A stretch of 10,687 nucleotides of DNA, from positions 1 to 10,687 of the forward strand of contig JANWHO010000171.1 of the NCBI GenBank assembly GCA_025450375.1, read 5' to 3'. The stretch's first letter is position 1. Each line of letters opens with the position of its first letter. The notes beneath the pieces were generated by a model that did no database searches, was not told the DNA's origin, and worked only from the letters and a program-made list of their open reading frames with translations. Both the position numbers and the translations under genes were made by a program. Below are positions 1 through 6,135 of this stretch, piece by piece. This stretch comes from Chloroflexota bacterium (GTDB lineage: Bacteria; Chloroflexota; UBA5177; JANWHV01).

Positions 1-1053
1 ACCAGCATCCTGGAACTGGACGGAGTCAGCCACACCATTACCGCTTATCCCGGAGGCTATGGCGACTATATCCAGGCCAAGGAAGCGCGGCTGGCCGATC
101 AGTGGGAACGCTATCGTCTGCAAGAGCGCGAACGGACACGGGTGGATGCCGACATTCGCCGGGTGAAGGAGCAGGCGCGAACGGTGGACGGGCGAAACCA
201 AACCCACTATCAGCGCCAGGGATTGGACCGCTTCGCCAAGGGCGGGGCGCTGATTCGGGCCGGCAAAGTGGCCCGCAAGGCAAAAGTGCGCGAACGGAAG
301 TTGGAGCGGGTCCTGGCGTCCGAGGACCATGTGGAGAAGCCGGTCGCGGGCTGGCAAGTGAAGCTGGATTTCCCGCCGGTGCAAGGGGGCGCTCGCGAGG
401 TGCTCCGCGTGGAGCGCCTGAGCAAATCCTTTGATGGGCATCGGATATTGGATGGAGTGGATCTAACGGTCCGGCACGGCGAGCGCGTGGCGATCACCGG
501 CCCCAATGGTTGCGGCAAAAGTACGTTGCTCAAGATTGTAGCCGGGGCGCTGATGCCCGATGGAGGTACCGTACGCCTGGGCTCGGGAGTGCGGATCGGT
601 TACTACAGCCAGGAGCAAGAGACTCTGGATCCGTCCGCCACCCCTCTGGACATGGTGCGGGCCCTTCGCCCGATCGGCGAGACGGAGGCGCGCACCCTCC
701 TCCACGGCTATCTGTTCAGCGGCGACATGGTCTTCACGCCTATTGGCCGCCTGAGCTATGGCGAGCGGGCCCGATTGGCCCTAGCCCGGCTCATCCTCTC
801 CGAGGCCACCTTGTTGTTGCTGGACGAGGCGACCAACCATCTGGACATTCCCTCGCGCGAGCGTTTCGAGGCCGCGCTGGCCACCTTTGGCGGCTCCGTG
901 ATCGCCATCCTCCACGACCGCTACGCTATCCGCCGCCTGGCCACCCGAGTGCTGGAGCTTCGGGAGGGGGTGCTAATCGAGGTAGAGCGCGGAGGCGCCG
1001 AACCCGCCACCGCGCTCAACCATGCTCTTCCGATCAGGGAAAGGGCGATCTAG
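1..1053 (+). CDS. ABC-F family ATP-binding protein, C-terminal part (5' end outside window)
   Basis: The reading frame is open from base 1, so the first ABC domain and start codon lie off the left edge; 350 residues remain. The first ~100 residues are the charged inter-domain linker, opening with the ILELD and YPGGYGDY signatures that end ABC1 in ABC-F proteins. The second ABC domain follows: Walker A GPNGCGKST (499-525), signature LSYGE (751-765; the usual LSGGE has Tyr for Gly), Walker B LLLLDEATNHLD (811-846) and an H-loop read as LHDRY (910-924) where SHDRY is usual. No transmembrane segment is present. ABC-F proteins act on the ribosome, as translation factors or in resistance to ribosome-targeting antibiotics; which subfamily cannot be decided from half a protein. 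It converges on the oxidoreductase gene, with the two stop codons overlapping in CTAG. Confidence 0.93.
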   Translation, partial: TSILELDGVSHTITAYPGGYGDYIQAKEARLADQWERYRLQERERTRVDADIRRVKEQARTVDGRNQTHYQRQGLDRFAKGGALIRAGKVARKAKVRERKLERVLASEDHVEKPVAGWQVKLDFPPVQGGAREVLRVERLSKSFDGHRILDGVDLTVRHGERVAITGPNGCGKSTLLKIVAGALMPDGGTVRLGSGVRIGYYSQEQETLDPSATPLDMVRALRPIGETEARTLLHGYLFSGDMVFTPIGRLSYGERARLALARLILSEATLLLLDEATNHLDIPSRERFEAALATFGGSVIAILHDRYAIRRLATRVLELREGVLIEVERGGAEPATALNHALPIRERAI

Positions 1054-2129
1054 CGATCCAACCGTACTTCGCGTCCACTGGCGGCGGAGGCGTAGAGGGC
1101 GTCGATGATCCGCATCAATATCACCCCTTGCTCGCCGGGGGCCAGGCTGGGGGTGCCCTGACGGATGCTGTCGACGAAGTGACGGATCTCGCGGACGTAC
1201 TCGTCGTCCATGCTGAAGACAGGCTGAACGTTCACCGCCTGGCCGCCGATCTCGGTGAACACCCGTACCGAGTCGGCCTTGCGGTACTCGGGCGCCAGGA
1301 TACGAGCCCCGCCATCCCGGCCAAACAGGTGCACGGCGATGTCTTCATTCAGTTCCTGGTGGCCGGCCCAGCTCGCCTCGATCAAGAGGGTAGCGCCGTT
1401 GACGAACTTGATCATCCCGATCGCCAGATCGTCCACGTCAAAGGTGTTGGTCAATTCCAGGTCCGTGGCGGCCCAGCCGGCGTTCACGCCCTTCCCGCGG
1501 GAGCCAAACGCCTGGTAGGTCGAGCCCAGTACGGTGGCCGGCTCCGGGTAGCCCATGAAGTACAGGGCCAGATCCAGCACATGGACGCCGATGTCGATCA
1601 GCGCCCCGCCGCCCGCTACCTCCTTGGTGGTGAACCAGCCGCCGAATCCGGGAATCCCTTCTCGACGCAGCCACGCCGCCTTCGCGTAGTGGATGGGACC
1701 GAGAGCGCCGGTGTCCACAATGCGCTTGAGCGCGAGTGTATTGGCGGAAAAGCGATTGTTGAAAGCGACCATCAAGAGGCGGCCGTTGGCATGAGCGGCG
1801 TCCACGATTCGCTGCGCCTCGGCCCCGTTCACGGCCAGCGGCTTCTCGCAGAGTACGTGTTTCCCCGCGTTGAGTGTGTCGATGGCCAGGCTGGCGTGGT
1901 ATTTATTGGGGACGCAGATGCTCACCGCCTGGATGTCGGGCATGGCCAGCATCTCGCGATAGTCGGCCACCACGCGGGGGACGCCATAGGCATCCGCGAG
2001 CGCCTGGCAGCGGTCCACGTCGGGGCCGGCCACGCAGAGGACATCCACCCCGTCAATTTTCCGATAGCCCTCGATATGATTACGGGCGATCCGCGCCCCA
2101 CAGACCCCCACGCCTAAACGTTCCGCCAT
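1050..2129 (-). CDS. Gfo/Idh/MocA family NAD(P)-dependent oxidoreductase
   Basis: 359 residues, the usual length for this family of sugar, inositol and related dehydrogenases. The N-terminal Rossmann region begins MAERLGVGVCGARIARNH, then the family EKP motif (HVLCEKPLAV, about residue 100) with the lysine that contacts substrate and cofactor, and a C-terminal alpha/beta domain with GGGALIDIGVHVLDLALY holding the DxGxH histidine. The dinucleotide loop is odd: CGARIA stands where GxGxxG is usual. The ATG at 2129 is chosen because TAAGGAAG lies 5 bases upstream; the frame is open further back but would run through the hairpin at 2159-2197. The substrate cannot be read from the sequence. The upstream gene on the same strand is an HD-GYP protein, with 89 bases and that hairpin between, so co-transcription is uncertain. 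The stop TAG overlaps that of the convergent ABC-F gene. Confidence 0.93.
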   Translation of the reverse strand: MAERLGVGVCGARIARNHIEGYRKIDGVDVLCVAGPDVDRCQALADAYGVPRVVADYREMLAMPDIQAVSICVPNKYHASLAIDTLNAGKHVLCEKPLAVNGAEAQRIVDAAHANGRLLMVAFNNRFSANTLALKRIVDTGALGPIHYAKAAWLRREGIPGFGGWFTTKEVAGGGALIDIGVHVLDLALYFMGYPEPATVLGSTYQAFGSRGKGVNAGWAATDLELTNTFDVDDLAIGMIKFVNGATLLIEASWAGHQELNEDIAVHLFGRDGGARILAPEYRKADSVRVFTEIGGQAVNVQPVFSMDDEYVREIRHFVDSIRQGTPSLAPGEQGVILMRIIDALYASAASGREVRLDR

Positions 2130-2158
2130 GTTCACTTCCTTATAGAGACTCCGCGAGG

Positions 2159-2197
2159 GAATCCGGTACCCTCGCTTGACCGTAGGGTACCGGATTC
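2159..2197 (-). terminator. 14-bp perfect stem-loop between the HD-GYP and oxidoreductase genes
   Basis: Arms 2159-2172 (GAATCCGGTACCCT) and 2184-2197 pair perfectly around an 11-base loop; pairing can continue about 3 bp outward with one G-T. It starts 22 bases after the stop of the SRPBCC-HD-GYP gene and ends 29 bases before the oxidoreductase start. No U-tract follows on either strand, so it would be a U-less terminator, an mRNA-end stabiliser, or a leader structure or operator of the oxidoreductase gene. The inverted repeat is certain; its function is inferred. Confidence 0.5.
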
Positions 2198-2218
2198 TCT
2201 GGCGATACCGGGAATCGC

Positions 2219-3253
2219 CTAACGGCCGCCCAACATCCGTATCATGTGGTGCGCGAGGAGCGGATCCCAATGAGTGCCCGAGCCGCGTTGGATGGCGGCG
2301 ATGATCTCGCGGGTCGGCAAGAGGTCGCGCCGGTAACTGGCCCGCATCATCGTATCAACGTGTTCGGCCAGGCCGAGAATGCGCGCCTTGAGCGGGATGT
2401 CGTTGCCGGCCACGTGGTCGGGGTAGCCGGCGCCATCCCATCGCTCATGATGATGCAAAATACCGGCAAGCACCGGCTCGGCCAGCCGCGCCCGCTGCCC
2501 TAAATGATAGCCAAGGCGCGCGTGGGCCTCCATTTGGGCGCGCTGCTCCGGGCTAATCGGGCCTAGCCTGCCCCAAAGATTGCTGTCGATCGCTACCTTC
2601 CCCAGGTCGTGCAGCAGCGCGGCTCGCCGTAAGTCCTCCATCTGGCGCTCGGGAAGGTGCATCTGCTGGGCCAGCGCCATGGCCATGCGGGCCACTCCTC
2701 GGCCATGGCCACTGTGGCCCCATTCCTGCCGCTCTTGCTCGGTGGCCGCCTCCAGTATTTCTTCCTCGGTTGTCATTCTGGGCACCGAGATCAGCACGCC
2801 CGCGCTCCCAATCACTCCCAGGCGGCGCGCGCGCCGTTCGGCCGTATGCTTGAGGTTGGCAAGATGCTCGCGGGCCGCCTCCTCAAGGAAGTGACGGACC
2901 AGACGGATCGTGCCGCCCAGACGTTCATACTGAGCGGTCAGGATAAGTTGCGTACCTCCGTCCGTGGTGGCCAGCTGCACCTCTTCCACCGTGCCGATAT
3001 AGGGACCGGCCACATGATGATAGAGGACGCGGTCGGGGGGATCGGTGATCAACTCCTTGACCACCTGCTCACTGGGAGGGGCATAGCGCGTGGCGAACTC
3101 AAGCAAGATTCGGCCCTCGGAGCTGTCGAGACGCCGGACGGCGAGCGCCGATCCGGGGACCGGACTGTATTCCGCCGCCGCGATAATGCTCAGCACCAGA
3201 TCCAGGGGCGCCGCTACAACCATCCGCTGAGGGGAGATCGCTGATTGATTCAT
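2219..3253 (-). CDS. SRPBCC-like domain fused to a divergent HD-GYP domain
   Basis: 344 residues. Residues ~8-145 resemble the SRPBCC/polyketide-cyclase fold: MVVAAPLDLVLSIIAAAEYSPVPG at the start, a run of strands, then a long amphipathic final helix (about 113-145), as in START-type ligand pockets. Residues ~165-344 are HD-GYP: GHS near 179-181, LLHDLGK with the HD pair at 215-216, H244, HHHERWDGAGYP at 267-278 and NDIPLKARI. HD-GYP proteins hydrolyse cyclic-di-GMP at a two- or three-metal site. The block after ARI is altered: AE (296-297) replaces the usual AD, and SDRPY is missing, so activity is uncertain. The start at 3253 has GAGGG six bases upstream; a GTG at 3298 would add 15 residues without a better ribosome site. 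No signal peptide or membrane segment is visible, so it is probably cytoplasmic. HD-GYP is firm; SRPBCC is a fold-level call from pattern. Confidence 0.85.
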   Translation of the reverse strand: MNQSAISPQRMVVAAPLDLVLSIIAAAEYSPVPGSALAVRRLDSSEGRILLEFATRYAPPSEQVVKELITDPPDRVLYHHVAGPYIGTVEEVQLATTDGGTQLILTAQYERLGGTIRLVRHFLEEAAREHLANLKHTAERRARRLGVIGSAGVLISVPRMTTEEEILEAATEQERQEWGHSGHGRGVARMAMALAQQMHLPERQMEDLRRAALLHDLGKVAIDSNLWGRLGPISPEQRAQMEAHARLGYHLGQRARLAEPVLAGILHHHERWDGAGYPDHVAGNDIPLKARILGLAEHVDTMMRASYRRDLLPTREIIAAIQRGSGTHWDPLLAHHMIRMLGGR

Positions 3254-3343
3254 CCTACACCCTCTAGATACCCGACACTCATTCCGCCCGCGATTCACGG
3301 CGATGGCTAATGATTCCGCGACGTTCCCTAGCGACTGATTCCG

Positions 3344-4375
3344 TTAGTTGGGGTTGGAAACACCGGATGGTACCGGCGCCGGCCCTCGATCGCGATCACT
3401 CCTCGCCGCCAGCCATGCCTGGTCCAGGGGATGGCTGCTTGGTAATCCAGGCTCCCAGAATCCAAACCCCATGGATATGTCCGGTCCACTCCGATCGGCC
3501 ATGCTCGAACGCCGTAGATCATCCAGCGCCGTCCGCAGCCGGCGCGGCACCTGATGCGCGTTGCTTCCTGGATGCGGCAAGATAATGGCGAATCCCTGCT
3601 CCTCCAGACGGCATACCAAATCGTCGTGTCGCACGTGCGTGCGCAGGATAGCGGCCATGGTTCGCAGCATGGATGCTGGATGCGTGTCCCGAGGAACTGG
3701 GGCGGCGAGGCTTTTTCCCCAGAGGGCGATCACCACGATGGCGGCAGGCTCCTCAAGCGCGGGCAGGGCGGCCAGCACCCGGTCCAGGGTATGGCCCGTG
3801 GCCAGACCGGTGACCCTATCGCGTGGGTGGCTTTGGTCCCGCTGAATGGTTTGCAGAAGCAGGGAGAGCGGATCGTGGCCCCGTGGGGTTCTATGCTGGT
3901 CGGGGAGGAGCGGCACCTCCGGTTCCGAATCGAGCACTACCCGGCGGAGCAACCGTCGAGCGCCGCTGTCCTCCGACCGAGGGCCGGGGCTGGGGGCGGA
4001 GCATGCATGTACGGGCTCCAGGAGCTCGTGGAGATGTCCAGCCGCGGCGTCAGCATCCATATTCATATCCAGAATGGCGCTAATTGGGATCGCCTCGGGC
4101 ACCGCGTCGGCGCCGGAGGTGATCAGCACGATTCGCCAGGGTGACAGGCTGGATCGAGGGGCGAGGAGCGCCTGCACGGCGGGGTGCCGCGCGATACGGT
4201 CATCGCACAGGATCACTCGAGGCTGGAGTTCGAGTATCCATCGTGCCGCCTCGGCTCCCTCGGTGGTGATGCCCAGGGAGGCAATACCGTGCGCCAACAG
4301 CCATTGTTGGTTTAGACGTTCGGCCAGGGCACGCGAGGAAAGGGCGAGCAGGACACGGGGTAGCTCCATTGCCAT
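3344..4375 (-). CDS. Pseudo-receiver with degenerate GGDEF domain (likely c-di-GMP binding)
   Basis: 343 residues. Residues 5-118 follow a response-regulator receiver pattern: RVLLALSS for beta-1, RVILCDD (Asp58/59) at the phospho-acceptor strand, RIVLITSG for beta-4. The acidic pair after beta-1 and the lysine after beta-5 are absent, so ordinary phosphorylation is unlikely. A proline-rich linker (121-185) leads to a GGDEF-like domain (about 185-305): DRVTGLATGHTLDRV matches the family's DxLTGLxNR opening, and RLEEQGFAIILP aligns with RLGGDEFAIILP, giving EEQGF (258-262) at the active site. RHDD (249-252), exactly five residues before it, is a good RxxD inhibitory site. Inferred role: a c-di-GMP receptor rather than a cyclase. 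The start is uncertain: ATG 4375 is 13 bases after GAGGAG; ATG 4369 and TTG 4396 are alternatives. Confidence 0.8.
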   Translation of the reverse strand: MAMELPRVLLALSSRALAERLNQQWLLAHGIASLGITTEGAEAARWILELQPRVILCDDRIARHPAVQALLAPRSSLSPWRIVLITSGADAVPEAIPISAILDMNMDADAAAGHLHELLEPVHACSAPSPGPRSEDSGARRLLRRVVLDSEPEVPLLPDQHRTPRGHDPLSLLLQTIQRDQSHPRDRVTGLATGHTLDRVLAALPALEEPAAIVVIALWGKSLAAPVPRDTHPASMLRTMAAILRTHVRHDDLVCRLEEQGFAIILPHPGSNAHQVPRRLRTALDDLRRSSMADRSGPDISMGFGFWEPGLPSSHPLDQAWLAARSDRDRGPAPVPSGVSNPN

Positions 4376-4396
4376 GCTAATGTGTGTGCTCCTCAA

Positions 4397-4409
4397 CGCG
4401 GATTCCGCG
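4397..4409. promoter_or_regulatory. 13-bp palindrome just upstream of the pseudo-receiver/GGDEF gene
   Basis: CGCGGATTCCGCG has 6-bp arms around one central base. It ends 3-4 bases before the GAGGAG ribosome site of the gene on the minus strand. The position suits an operator or a small 5' leader hairpin. No matching regulator can be named. Confidence 0.3.
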
Positions 4410-4470
4410 AATACGCCAGGATCTGGGGGGTTTTCCCTGACGCTTGCAGTCTAACGCACGCATGGCCAAT

Positions 4471-4532
4471 CGTAAAGATGGGGAAGCATGGCACGCGGGC
4501 ATACTCGCGTGCCATGCTTCCCCATCTTTACG
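4471..4532 (-). terminator. Perfect 27-bp inverted repeat with 8-base loop
   Basis: Arms 4471-4497 and 4506-4532 are exact reverse complements, starting CGTAAAGATGGGGAAGC and ending in CTTTACG; the loop is GGCATACT. It lies 39 bases past the stop of the 4572-5204 gene and 95 bases before the next start, so a terminator or processing hairpin for that gene is the simplest reading. The arm ends carry AAAGA/TCTTT but no U-tract follows. The stem is longer than most intrinsic terminators, so a small mobile palindrome or a protein site is also possible. No target-site duplication is seen. Confidence 0.55.
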
Positions 4533-4571
4533 ACACTCGCGAACCAACGCGATCACCGCCGGTTGACCGAA

Positions 4572-5204
4572 CTATCGCGAAAGGAATGAAGCTCTTTCCG
4601 GTTGATGCGCCGGATCGAGATCCTCCAGCACGGACTTGAGAAATGAAGTCTTTTTGAGGTGCGCCGTCTTGGTCGGTACCGGCTGCTGGCCCGGCACGGG
4701 CGCCAGGGCCACCCCCCCGTGTGAGTGATCGGGCTGGAGCGAACTCGAATCCGGGACGGTAAATCGCGCGTTCAGTTGCGCCGCCTCGGGCGACGGGATG
4801 AATACCGGCGCCGTCACGATGGCGGTGAGTTCCGGCTTGGCGGCCTCAATGTGGAGAATGGCGCGGAGACGTGATGCCAGGTCGCCGGCGCGCGTGTTGA
4901 ACGGCACCGTGCCGGCCAGGGCTATCGGAGACCGCGGAGGGATACCCTCGCAGTTCACGGTCACCAATACGACCAGCGGACGATCTCTCCTGGCGATCTG
5001 GAGACCGACAAAGTCAGGATCGGCGAGCATTTGCCGATCGCACAGGACGACGCGTGGCGCCAAATCGCGCATATGCTCCACCGCATCCAGACCGTTCAGC
5101 GTGTCATACACCAGAAACATCCCCGGATCATTCACCGTGATGGCGCGCATCCGTGAGTGCAACAGTGGGGCGGCAATCGCCAGCATAACCGTGATTCGTA
5201 TCAT
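4572..5204 (-). CDS. Stand-alone pseudo-receiver protein with unknown C-terminal tail
   Basis: 210 residues. Residues 1-118 follow a NarL-type receiver: IRITVMLAIAAPLLHSRM aligns with the usual IRVLLVDDHPLVREGL, NGLDAVEHMRDLAPRVVLCD carries the acceptor-position Asp56, and RPLVVLVTV is beta-4 with Thr82. The acidic pair is missing (MLAIA instead of VDD) and no lysine stands at the beta-5 end (GTVPFN), so it is probably not phosphorylated in the usual way. Residues ~120-210 are Pro/Ser/Gln-rich and end in a basic then amphipathic stretch (HLKKTSFLKSVLEDLD), with no output domain I recognise. It resembles the pseudo-receiver of its downstream neighbour, sharing L.PRV.LCD, which suggests duplication. 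ATG 5204 has GAAGGG ten bases upstream; the frame is open to 5303 but the product loses receiver similarity there. It lies between two c-di-GMP-type genes. Confidence 0.72.
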   Translation of the reverse strand: MIRITVMLAIAAPLLHSRMRAITVNDPGMFLVYDTLNGLDAVEHMRDLAPRVVLCDRQMLADPDFVGLQIARRDRPLVVLVTVNCEGIPPRSPIALAGTVPFNTRAGDLASRLRAILHIEAAKPELTAIVTAPVFIPSPEAAQLNARFTVPDSSSLQPDHSHGGVALAPVPGQQPVPTKTAHLKKTSFLKSVLEDLDPAHQPERASFLSR

Positions 5205-5225
5205 CTCAAGCGTACCCTTCAAGCG

Positions 5226-5275
5226 CGGCCAACCCGGGATTGGCCGGTCAAGGAGGATCGCCGCCTCCAAGGAGG
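5226..5275 (-). promoter_or_regulatory. Two adjacent leader hairpins before the pseudo-receiver gene
   Basis: CGGCCAA (5226-5232) pairs with TTGGCCG (5240-5246) around a 7-base loop. Next to it, GGAGG (5252-5256) and GGAGG (5271-5275) compete for the same CCTCC (5264-5268). On the minus strand all of this lies 22-71 bases upstream of the start at 5204, so in the leader if transcription starts further up. A regulatory role is inference only. Confidence 0.25.
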
Positions 5276-5356
5276 GGCGTCCCACTGTGCGCCACCAAGC
5301 CACGCACTTACAGTAGCATATGGGCGATATGGCACGGAATCACCAATTCTCCTTAT

Positions 5357-5405
5357 CCATTTGGGGGGTATGGGGCGGGAACTGGAGTCCCCATTTGGGG
5401 GATGG
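5357..5405. repeat. Tandem direct repeat CCATTTGGGGG..ATGG
   Basis: CCATTTGGGGGGTATGG at 5357-5373 and CCATTTGGGGGATGG at 5391-5405 are 34 bases apart, about three helical turns. They lie in the 253-base gap between the HD-GYP gene and the pseudo-receiver gene; the second copy can also fold as TCCCC-ATTT-GGGGG. The gap also has a CCCGATCGGG palindrome at 5425-5434. I see no gene in the gap. The copies may be a paired regulator site or slippage. Confidence 0.4.
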
Positions 5406-5457
5406 TCTCGGTGTGGGTCACGTACCCGATCGGGGAAGACGCGAAAGGACGTGAAGG

Positions 5458-6114
5458 CTAGCGCGGCAGGCACCCGAGGAAGGTGTCGACAATCACGGCG
5501 TCCCACTGCGTGCCCCGGCCCTGGCGCAGCACGTTCGCGGCTTCCTCGGCGCGCATCCGCCGATGGTAGGGGCGGTCGCTGGTCATGGCGTCAAAGCTGT
5601 CGGCGACGGCGATGATCCGGGCGCCCAGGGGAATGGCGGTGGCCCGGAGGTGGTGGGGGTAGCCGCGGCCGTCCCATCGCTCATGATGATGGCGCACGAT
5701 CGCCGCCAATCTGGCGAGGGCCGGGCAGTCTTGGAGCGCGTTGGCGCCGATTTCAGCGTGGGCCCGCATGACCTCCCATTCGGCCTGGGTAAGCGGTCCC
5801 GGCTTGTTCAGCACCGCCGACGGCACCCTGCTCTTCCCGATATCATGCAGGCGCGCGGCGGCAACGATCAGGTCGGCATCCTCGTTCCGGCAATCCAGGG
5901 CCCGCGCGATCGCTTCACTGAACCCGGCCACTCGACTGGAATGCGCGTTGAGCGCGGGACCAACCCGCGCCATCATCGCCACGGGAACCTCCCGCGCCCT
6001 GGGAGAATGTCCGGCGGCGCGGCGCGCGACCTGGTAGGTGAGAACGGCAAGGACACTGGCGGCGGGCGCCAACAGGATGGGAGGCGCCGCGGAGAGGATG
6101 AGACTGATCATCAT
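5458..6114 (-). CDS. Membrane-anchored HD-GYP domain protein, probable c-di-GMP phosphodiesterase
   Basis: 218 residues. Residues ~3-28 (ISLILSAAPPILLAPAASVLAVLTY) form one hydrophobic segment, so the protein is probably tethered to the membrane with the catalytic domain in the cytoplasm. Residues ~50-218 are a full, canonical HD-GYP domain: NAHSSRVAGFSEAIA, RLHDIGK with HD at 90-91, PGPLTQAEWEVMRAHAEIG, HHHERWDGRGYP with GYP at 151-153, and ARIIAVADSFDAMTSDRPY (165-183). All usual metal and GYP residues are present, so c-di-GMP (or pGpG) hydrolysis is likely. No sensor domain is fused. ATG 6114 is chosen over the GTG at 6171 because GAGGG lies eight bases upstream, in the loop of a small hairpin. 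The gene is divergent from arsR, 290 bases away, and 253 bases separate it from the next gene on its strand. Confidence 0.92.
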   Translation of the reverse strand: MMISLILSAAPPILLAPAASVLAVLTYQVARRAAGHSPRAREVPVAMMARVGPALNAHSSRVAGFSEAIARALDCRNEDADLIVAAARLHDIGKSRVPSAVLNKPGPLTQAEWEVMRAHAEIGANALQDCPALARLAAIVRHHHERWDGRGYPHHLRATAIPLGARIIAVADSFDAMTSDRPYHRRMRAEEAANVLRQGRGTQWDAVIVDTFLGCLPR

Positions 6115-6115
6115 G

Positions 6116-6135
6116 CCAGAATCCCTCACTTCTGG
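6116..6135 (-). promoter_or_regulatory. Hairpin presenting the HD-GYP ribosome site in its loop
   Basis: CCAGAA (6116-6121) pairs with TTCTGG (6130-6135) around an 8-base loop that reads GTGAGGGA on the minus strand. The GAGGG ribosome site is therefore in the loop and the start codon at 6114 follows one base after the stem. The pairing is seen; translational control is inferred. Confidence 0.35.

Noticed and set aside
510..2117. Very long plus-strand open frame across the ABC-F and oxidoreductase genes
   Set aside because: It runs in another frame of the ABC-F gene and then antisense to the oxidoreductase; its protein is low-complexity with no family motif. Expected in GC-rich DNA.
2657..4144. 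Plus-strand open frames opposite the SRPBCC-HD-GYP and pseudo-receiver genes
   Set aside because: They are antisense shadows; the minus-strand frames hold recognisable HD-GYP, receiver and GGDEF motifs.
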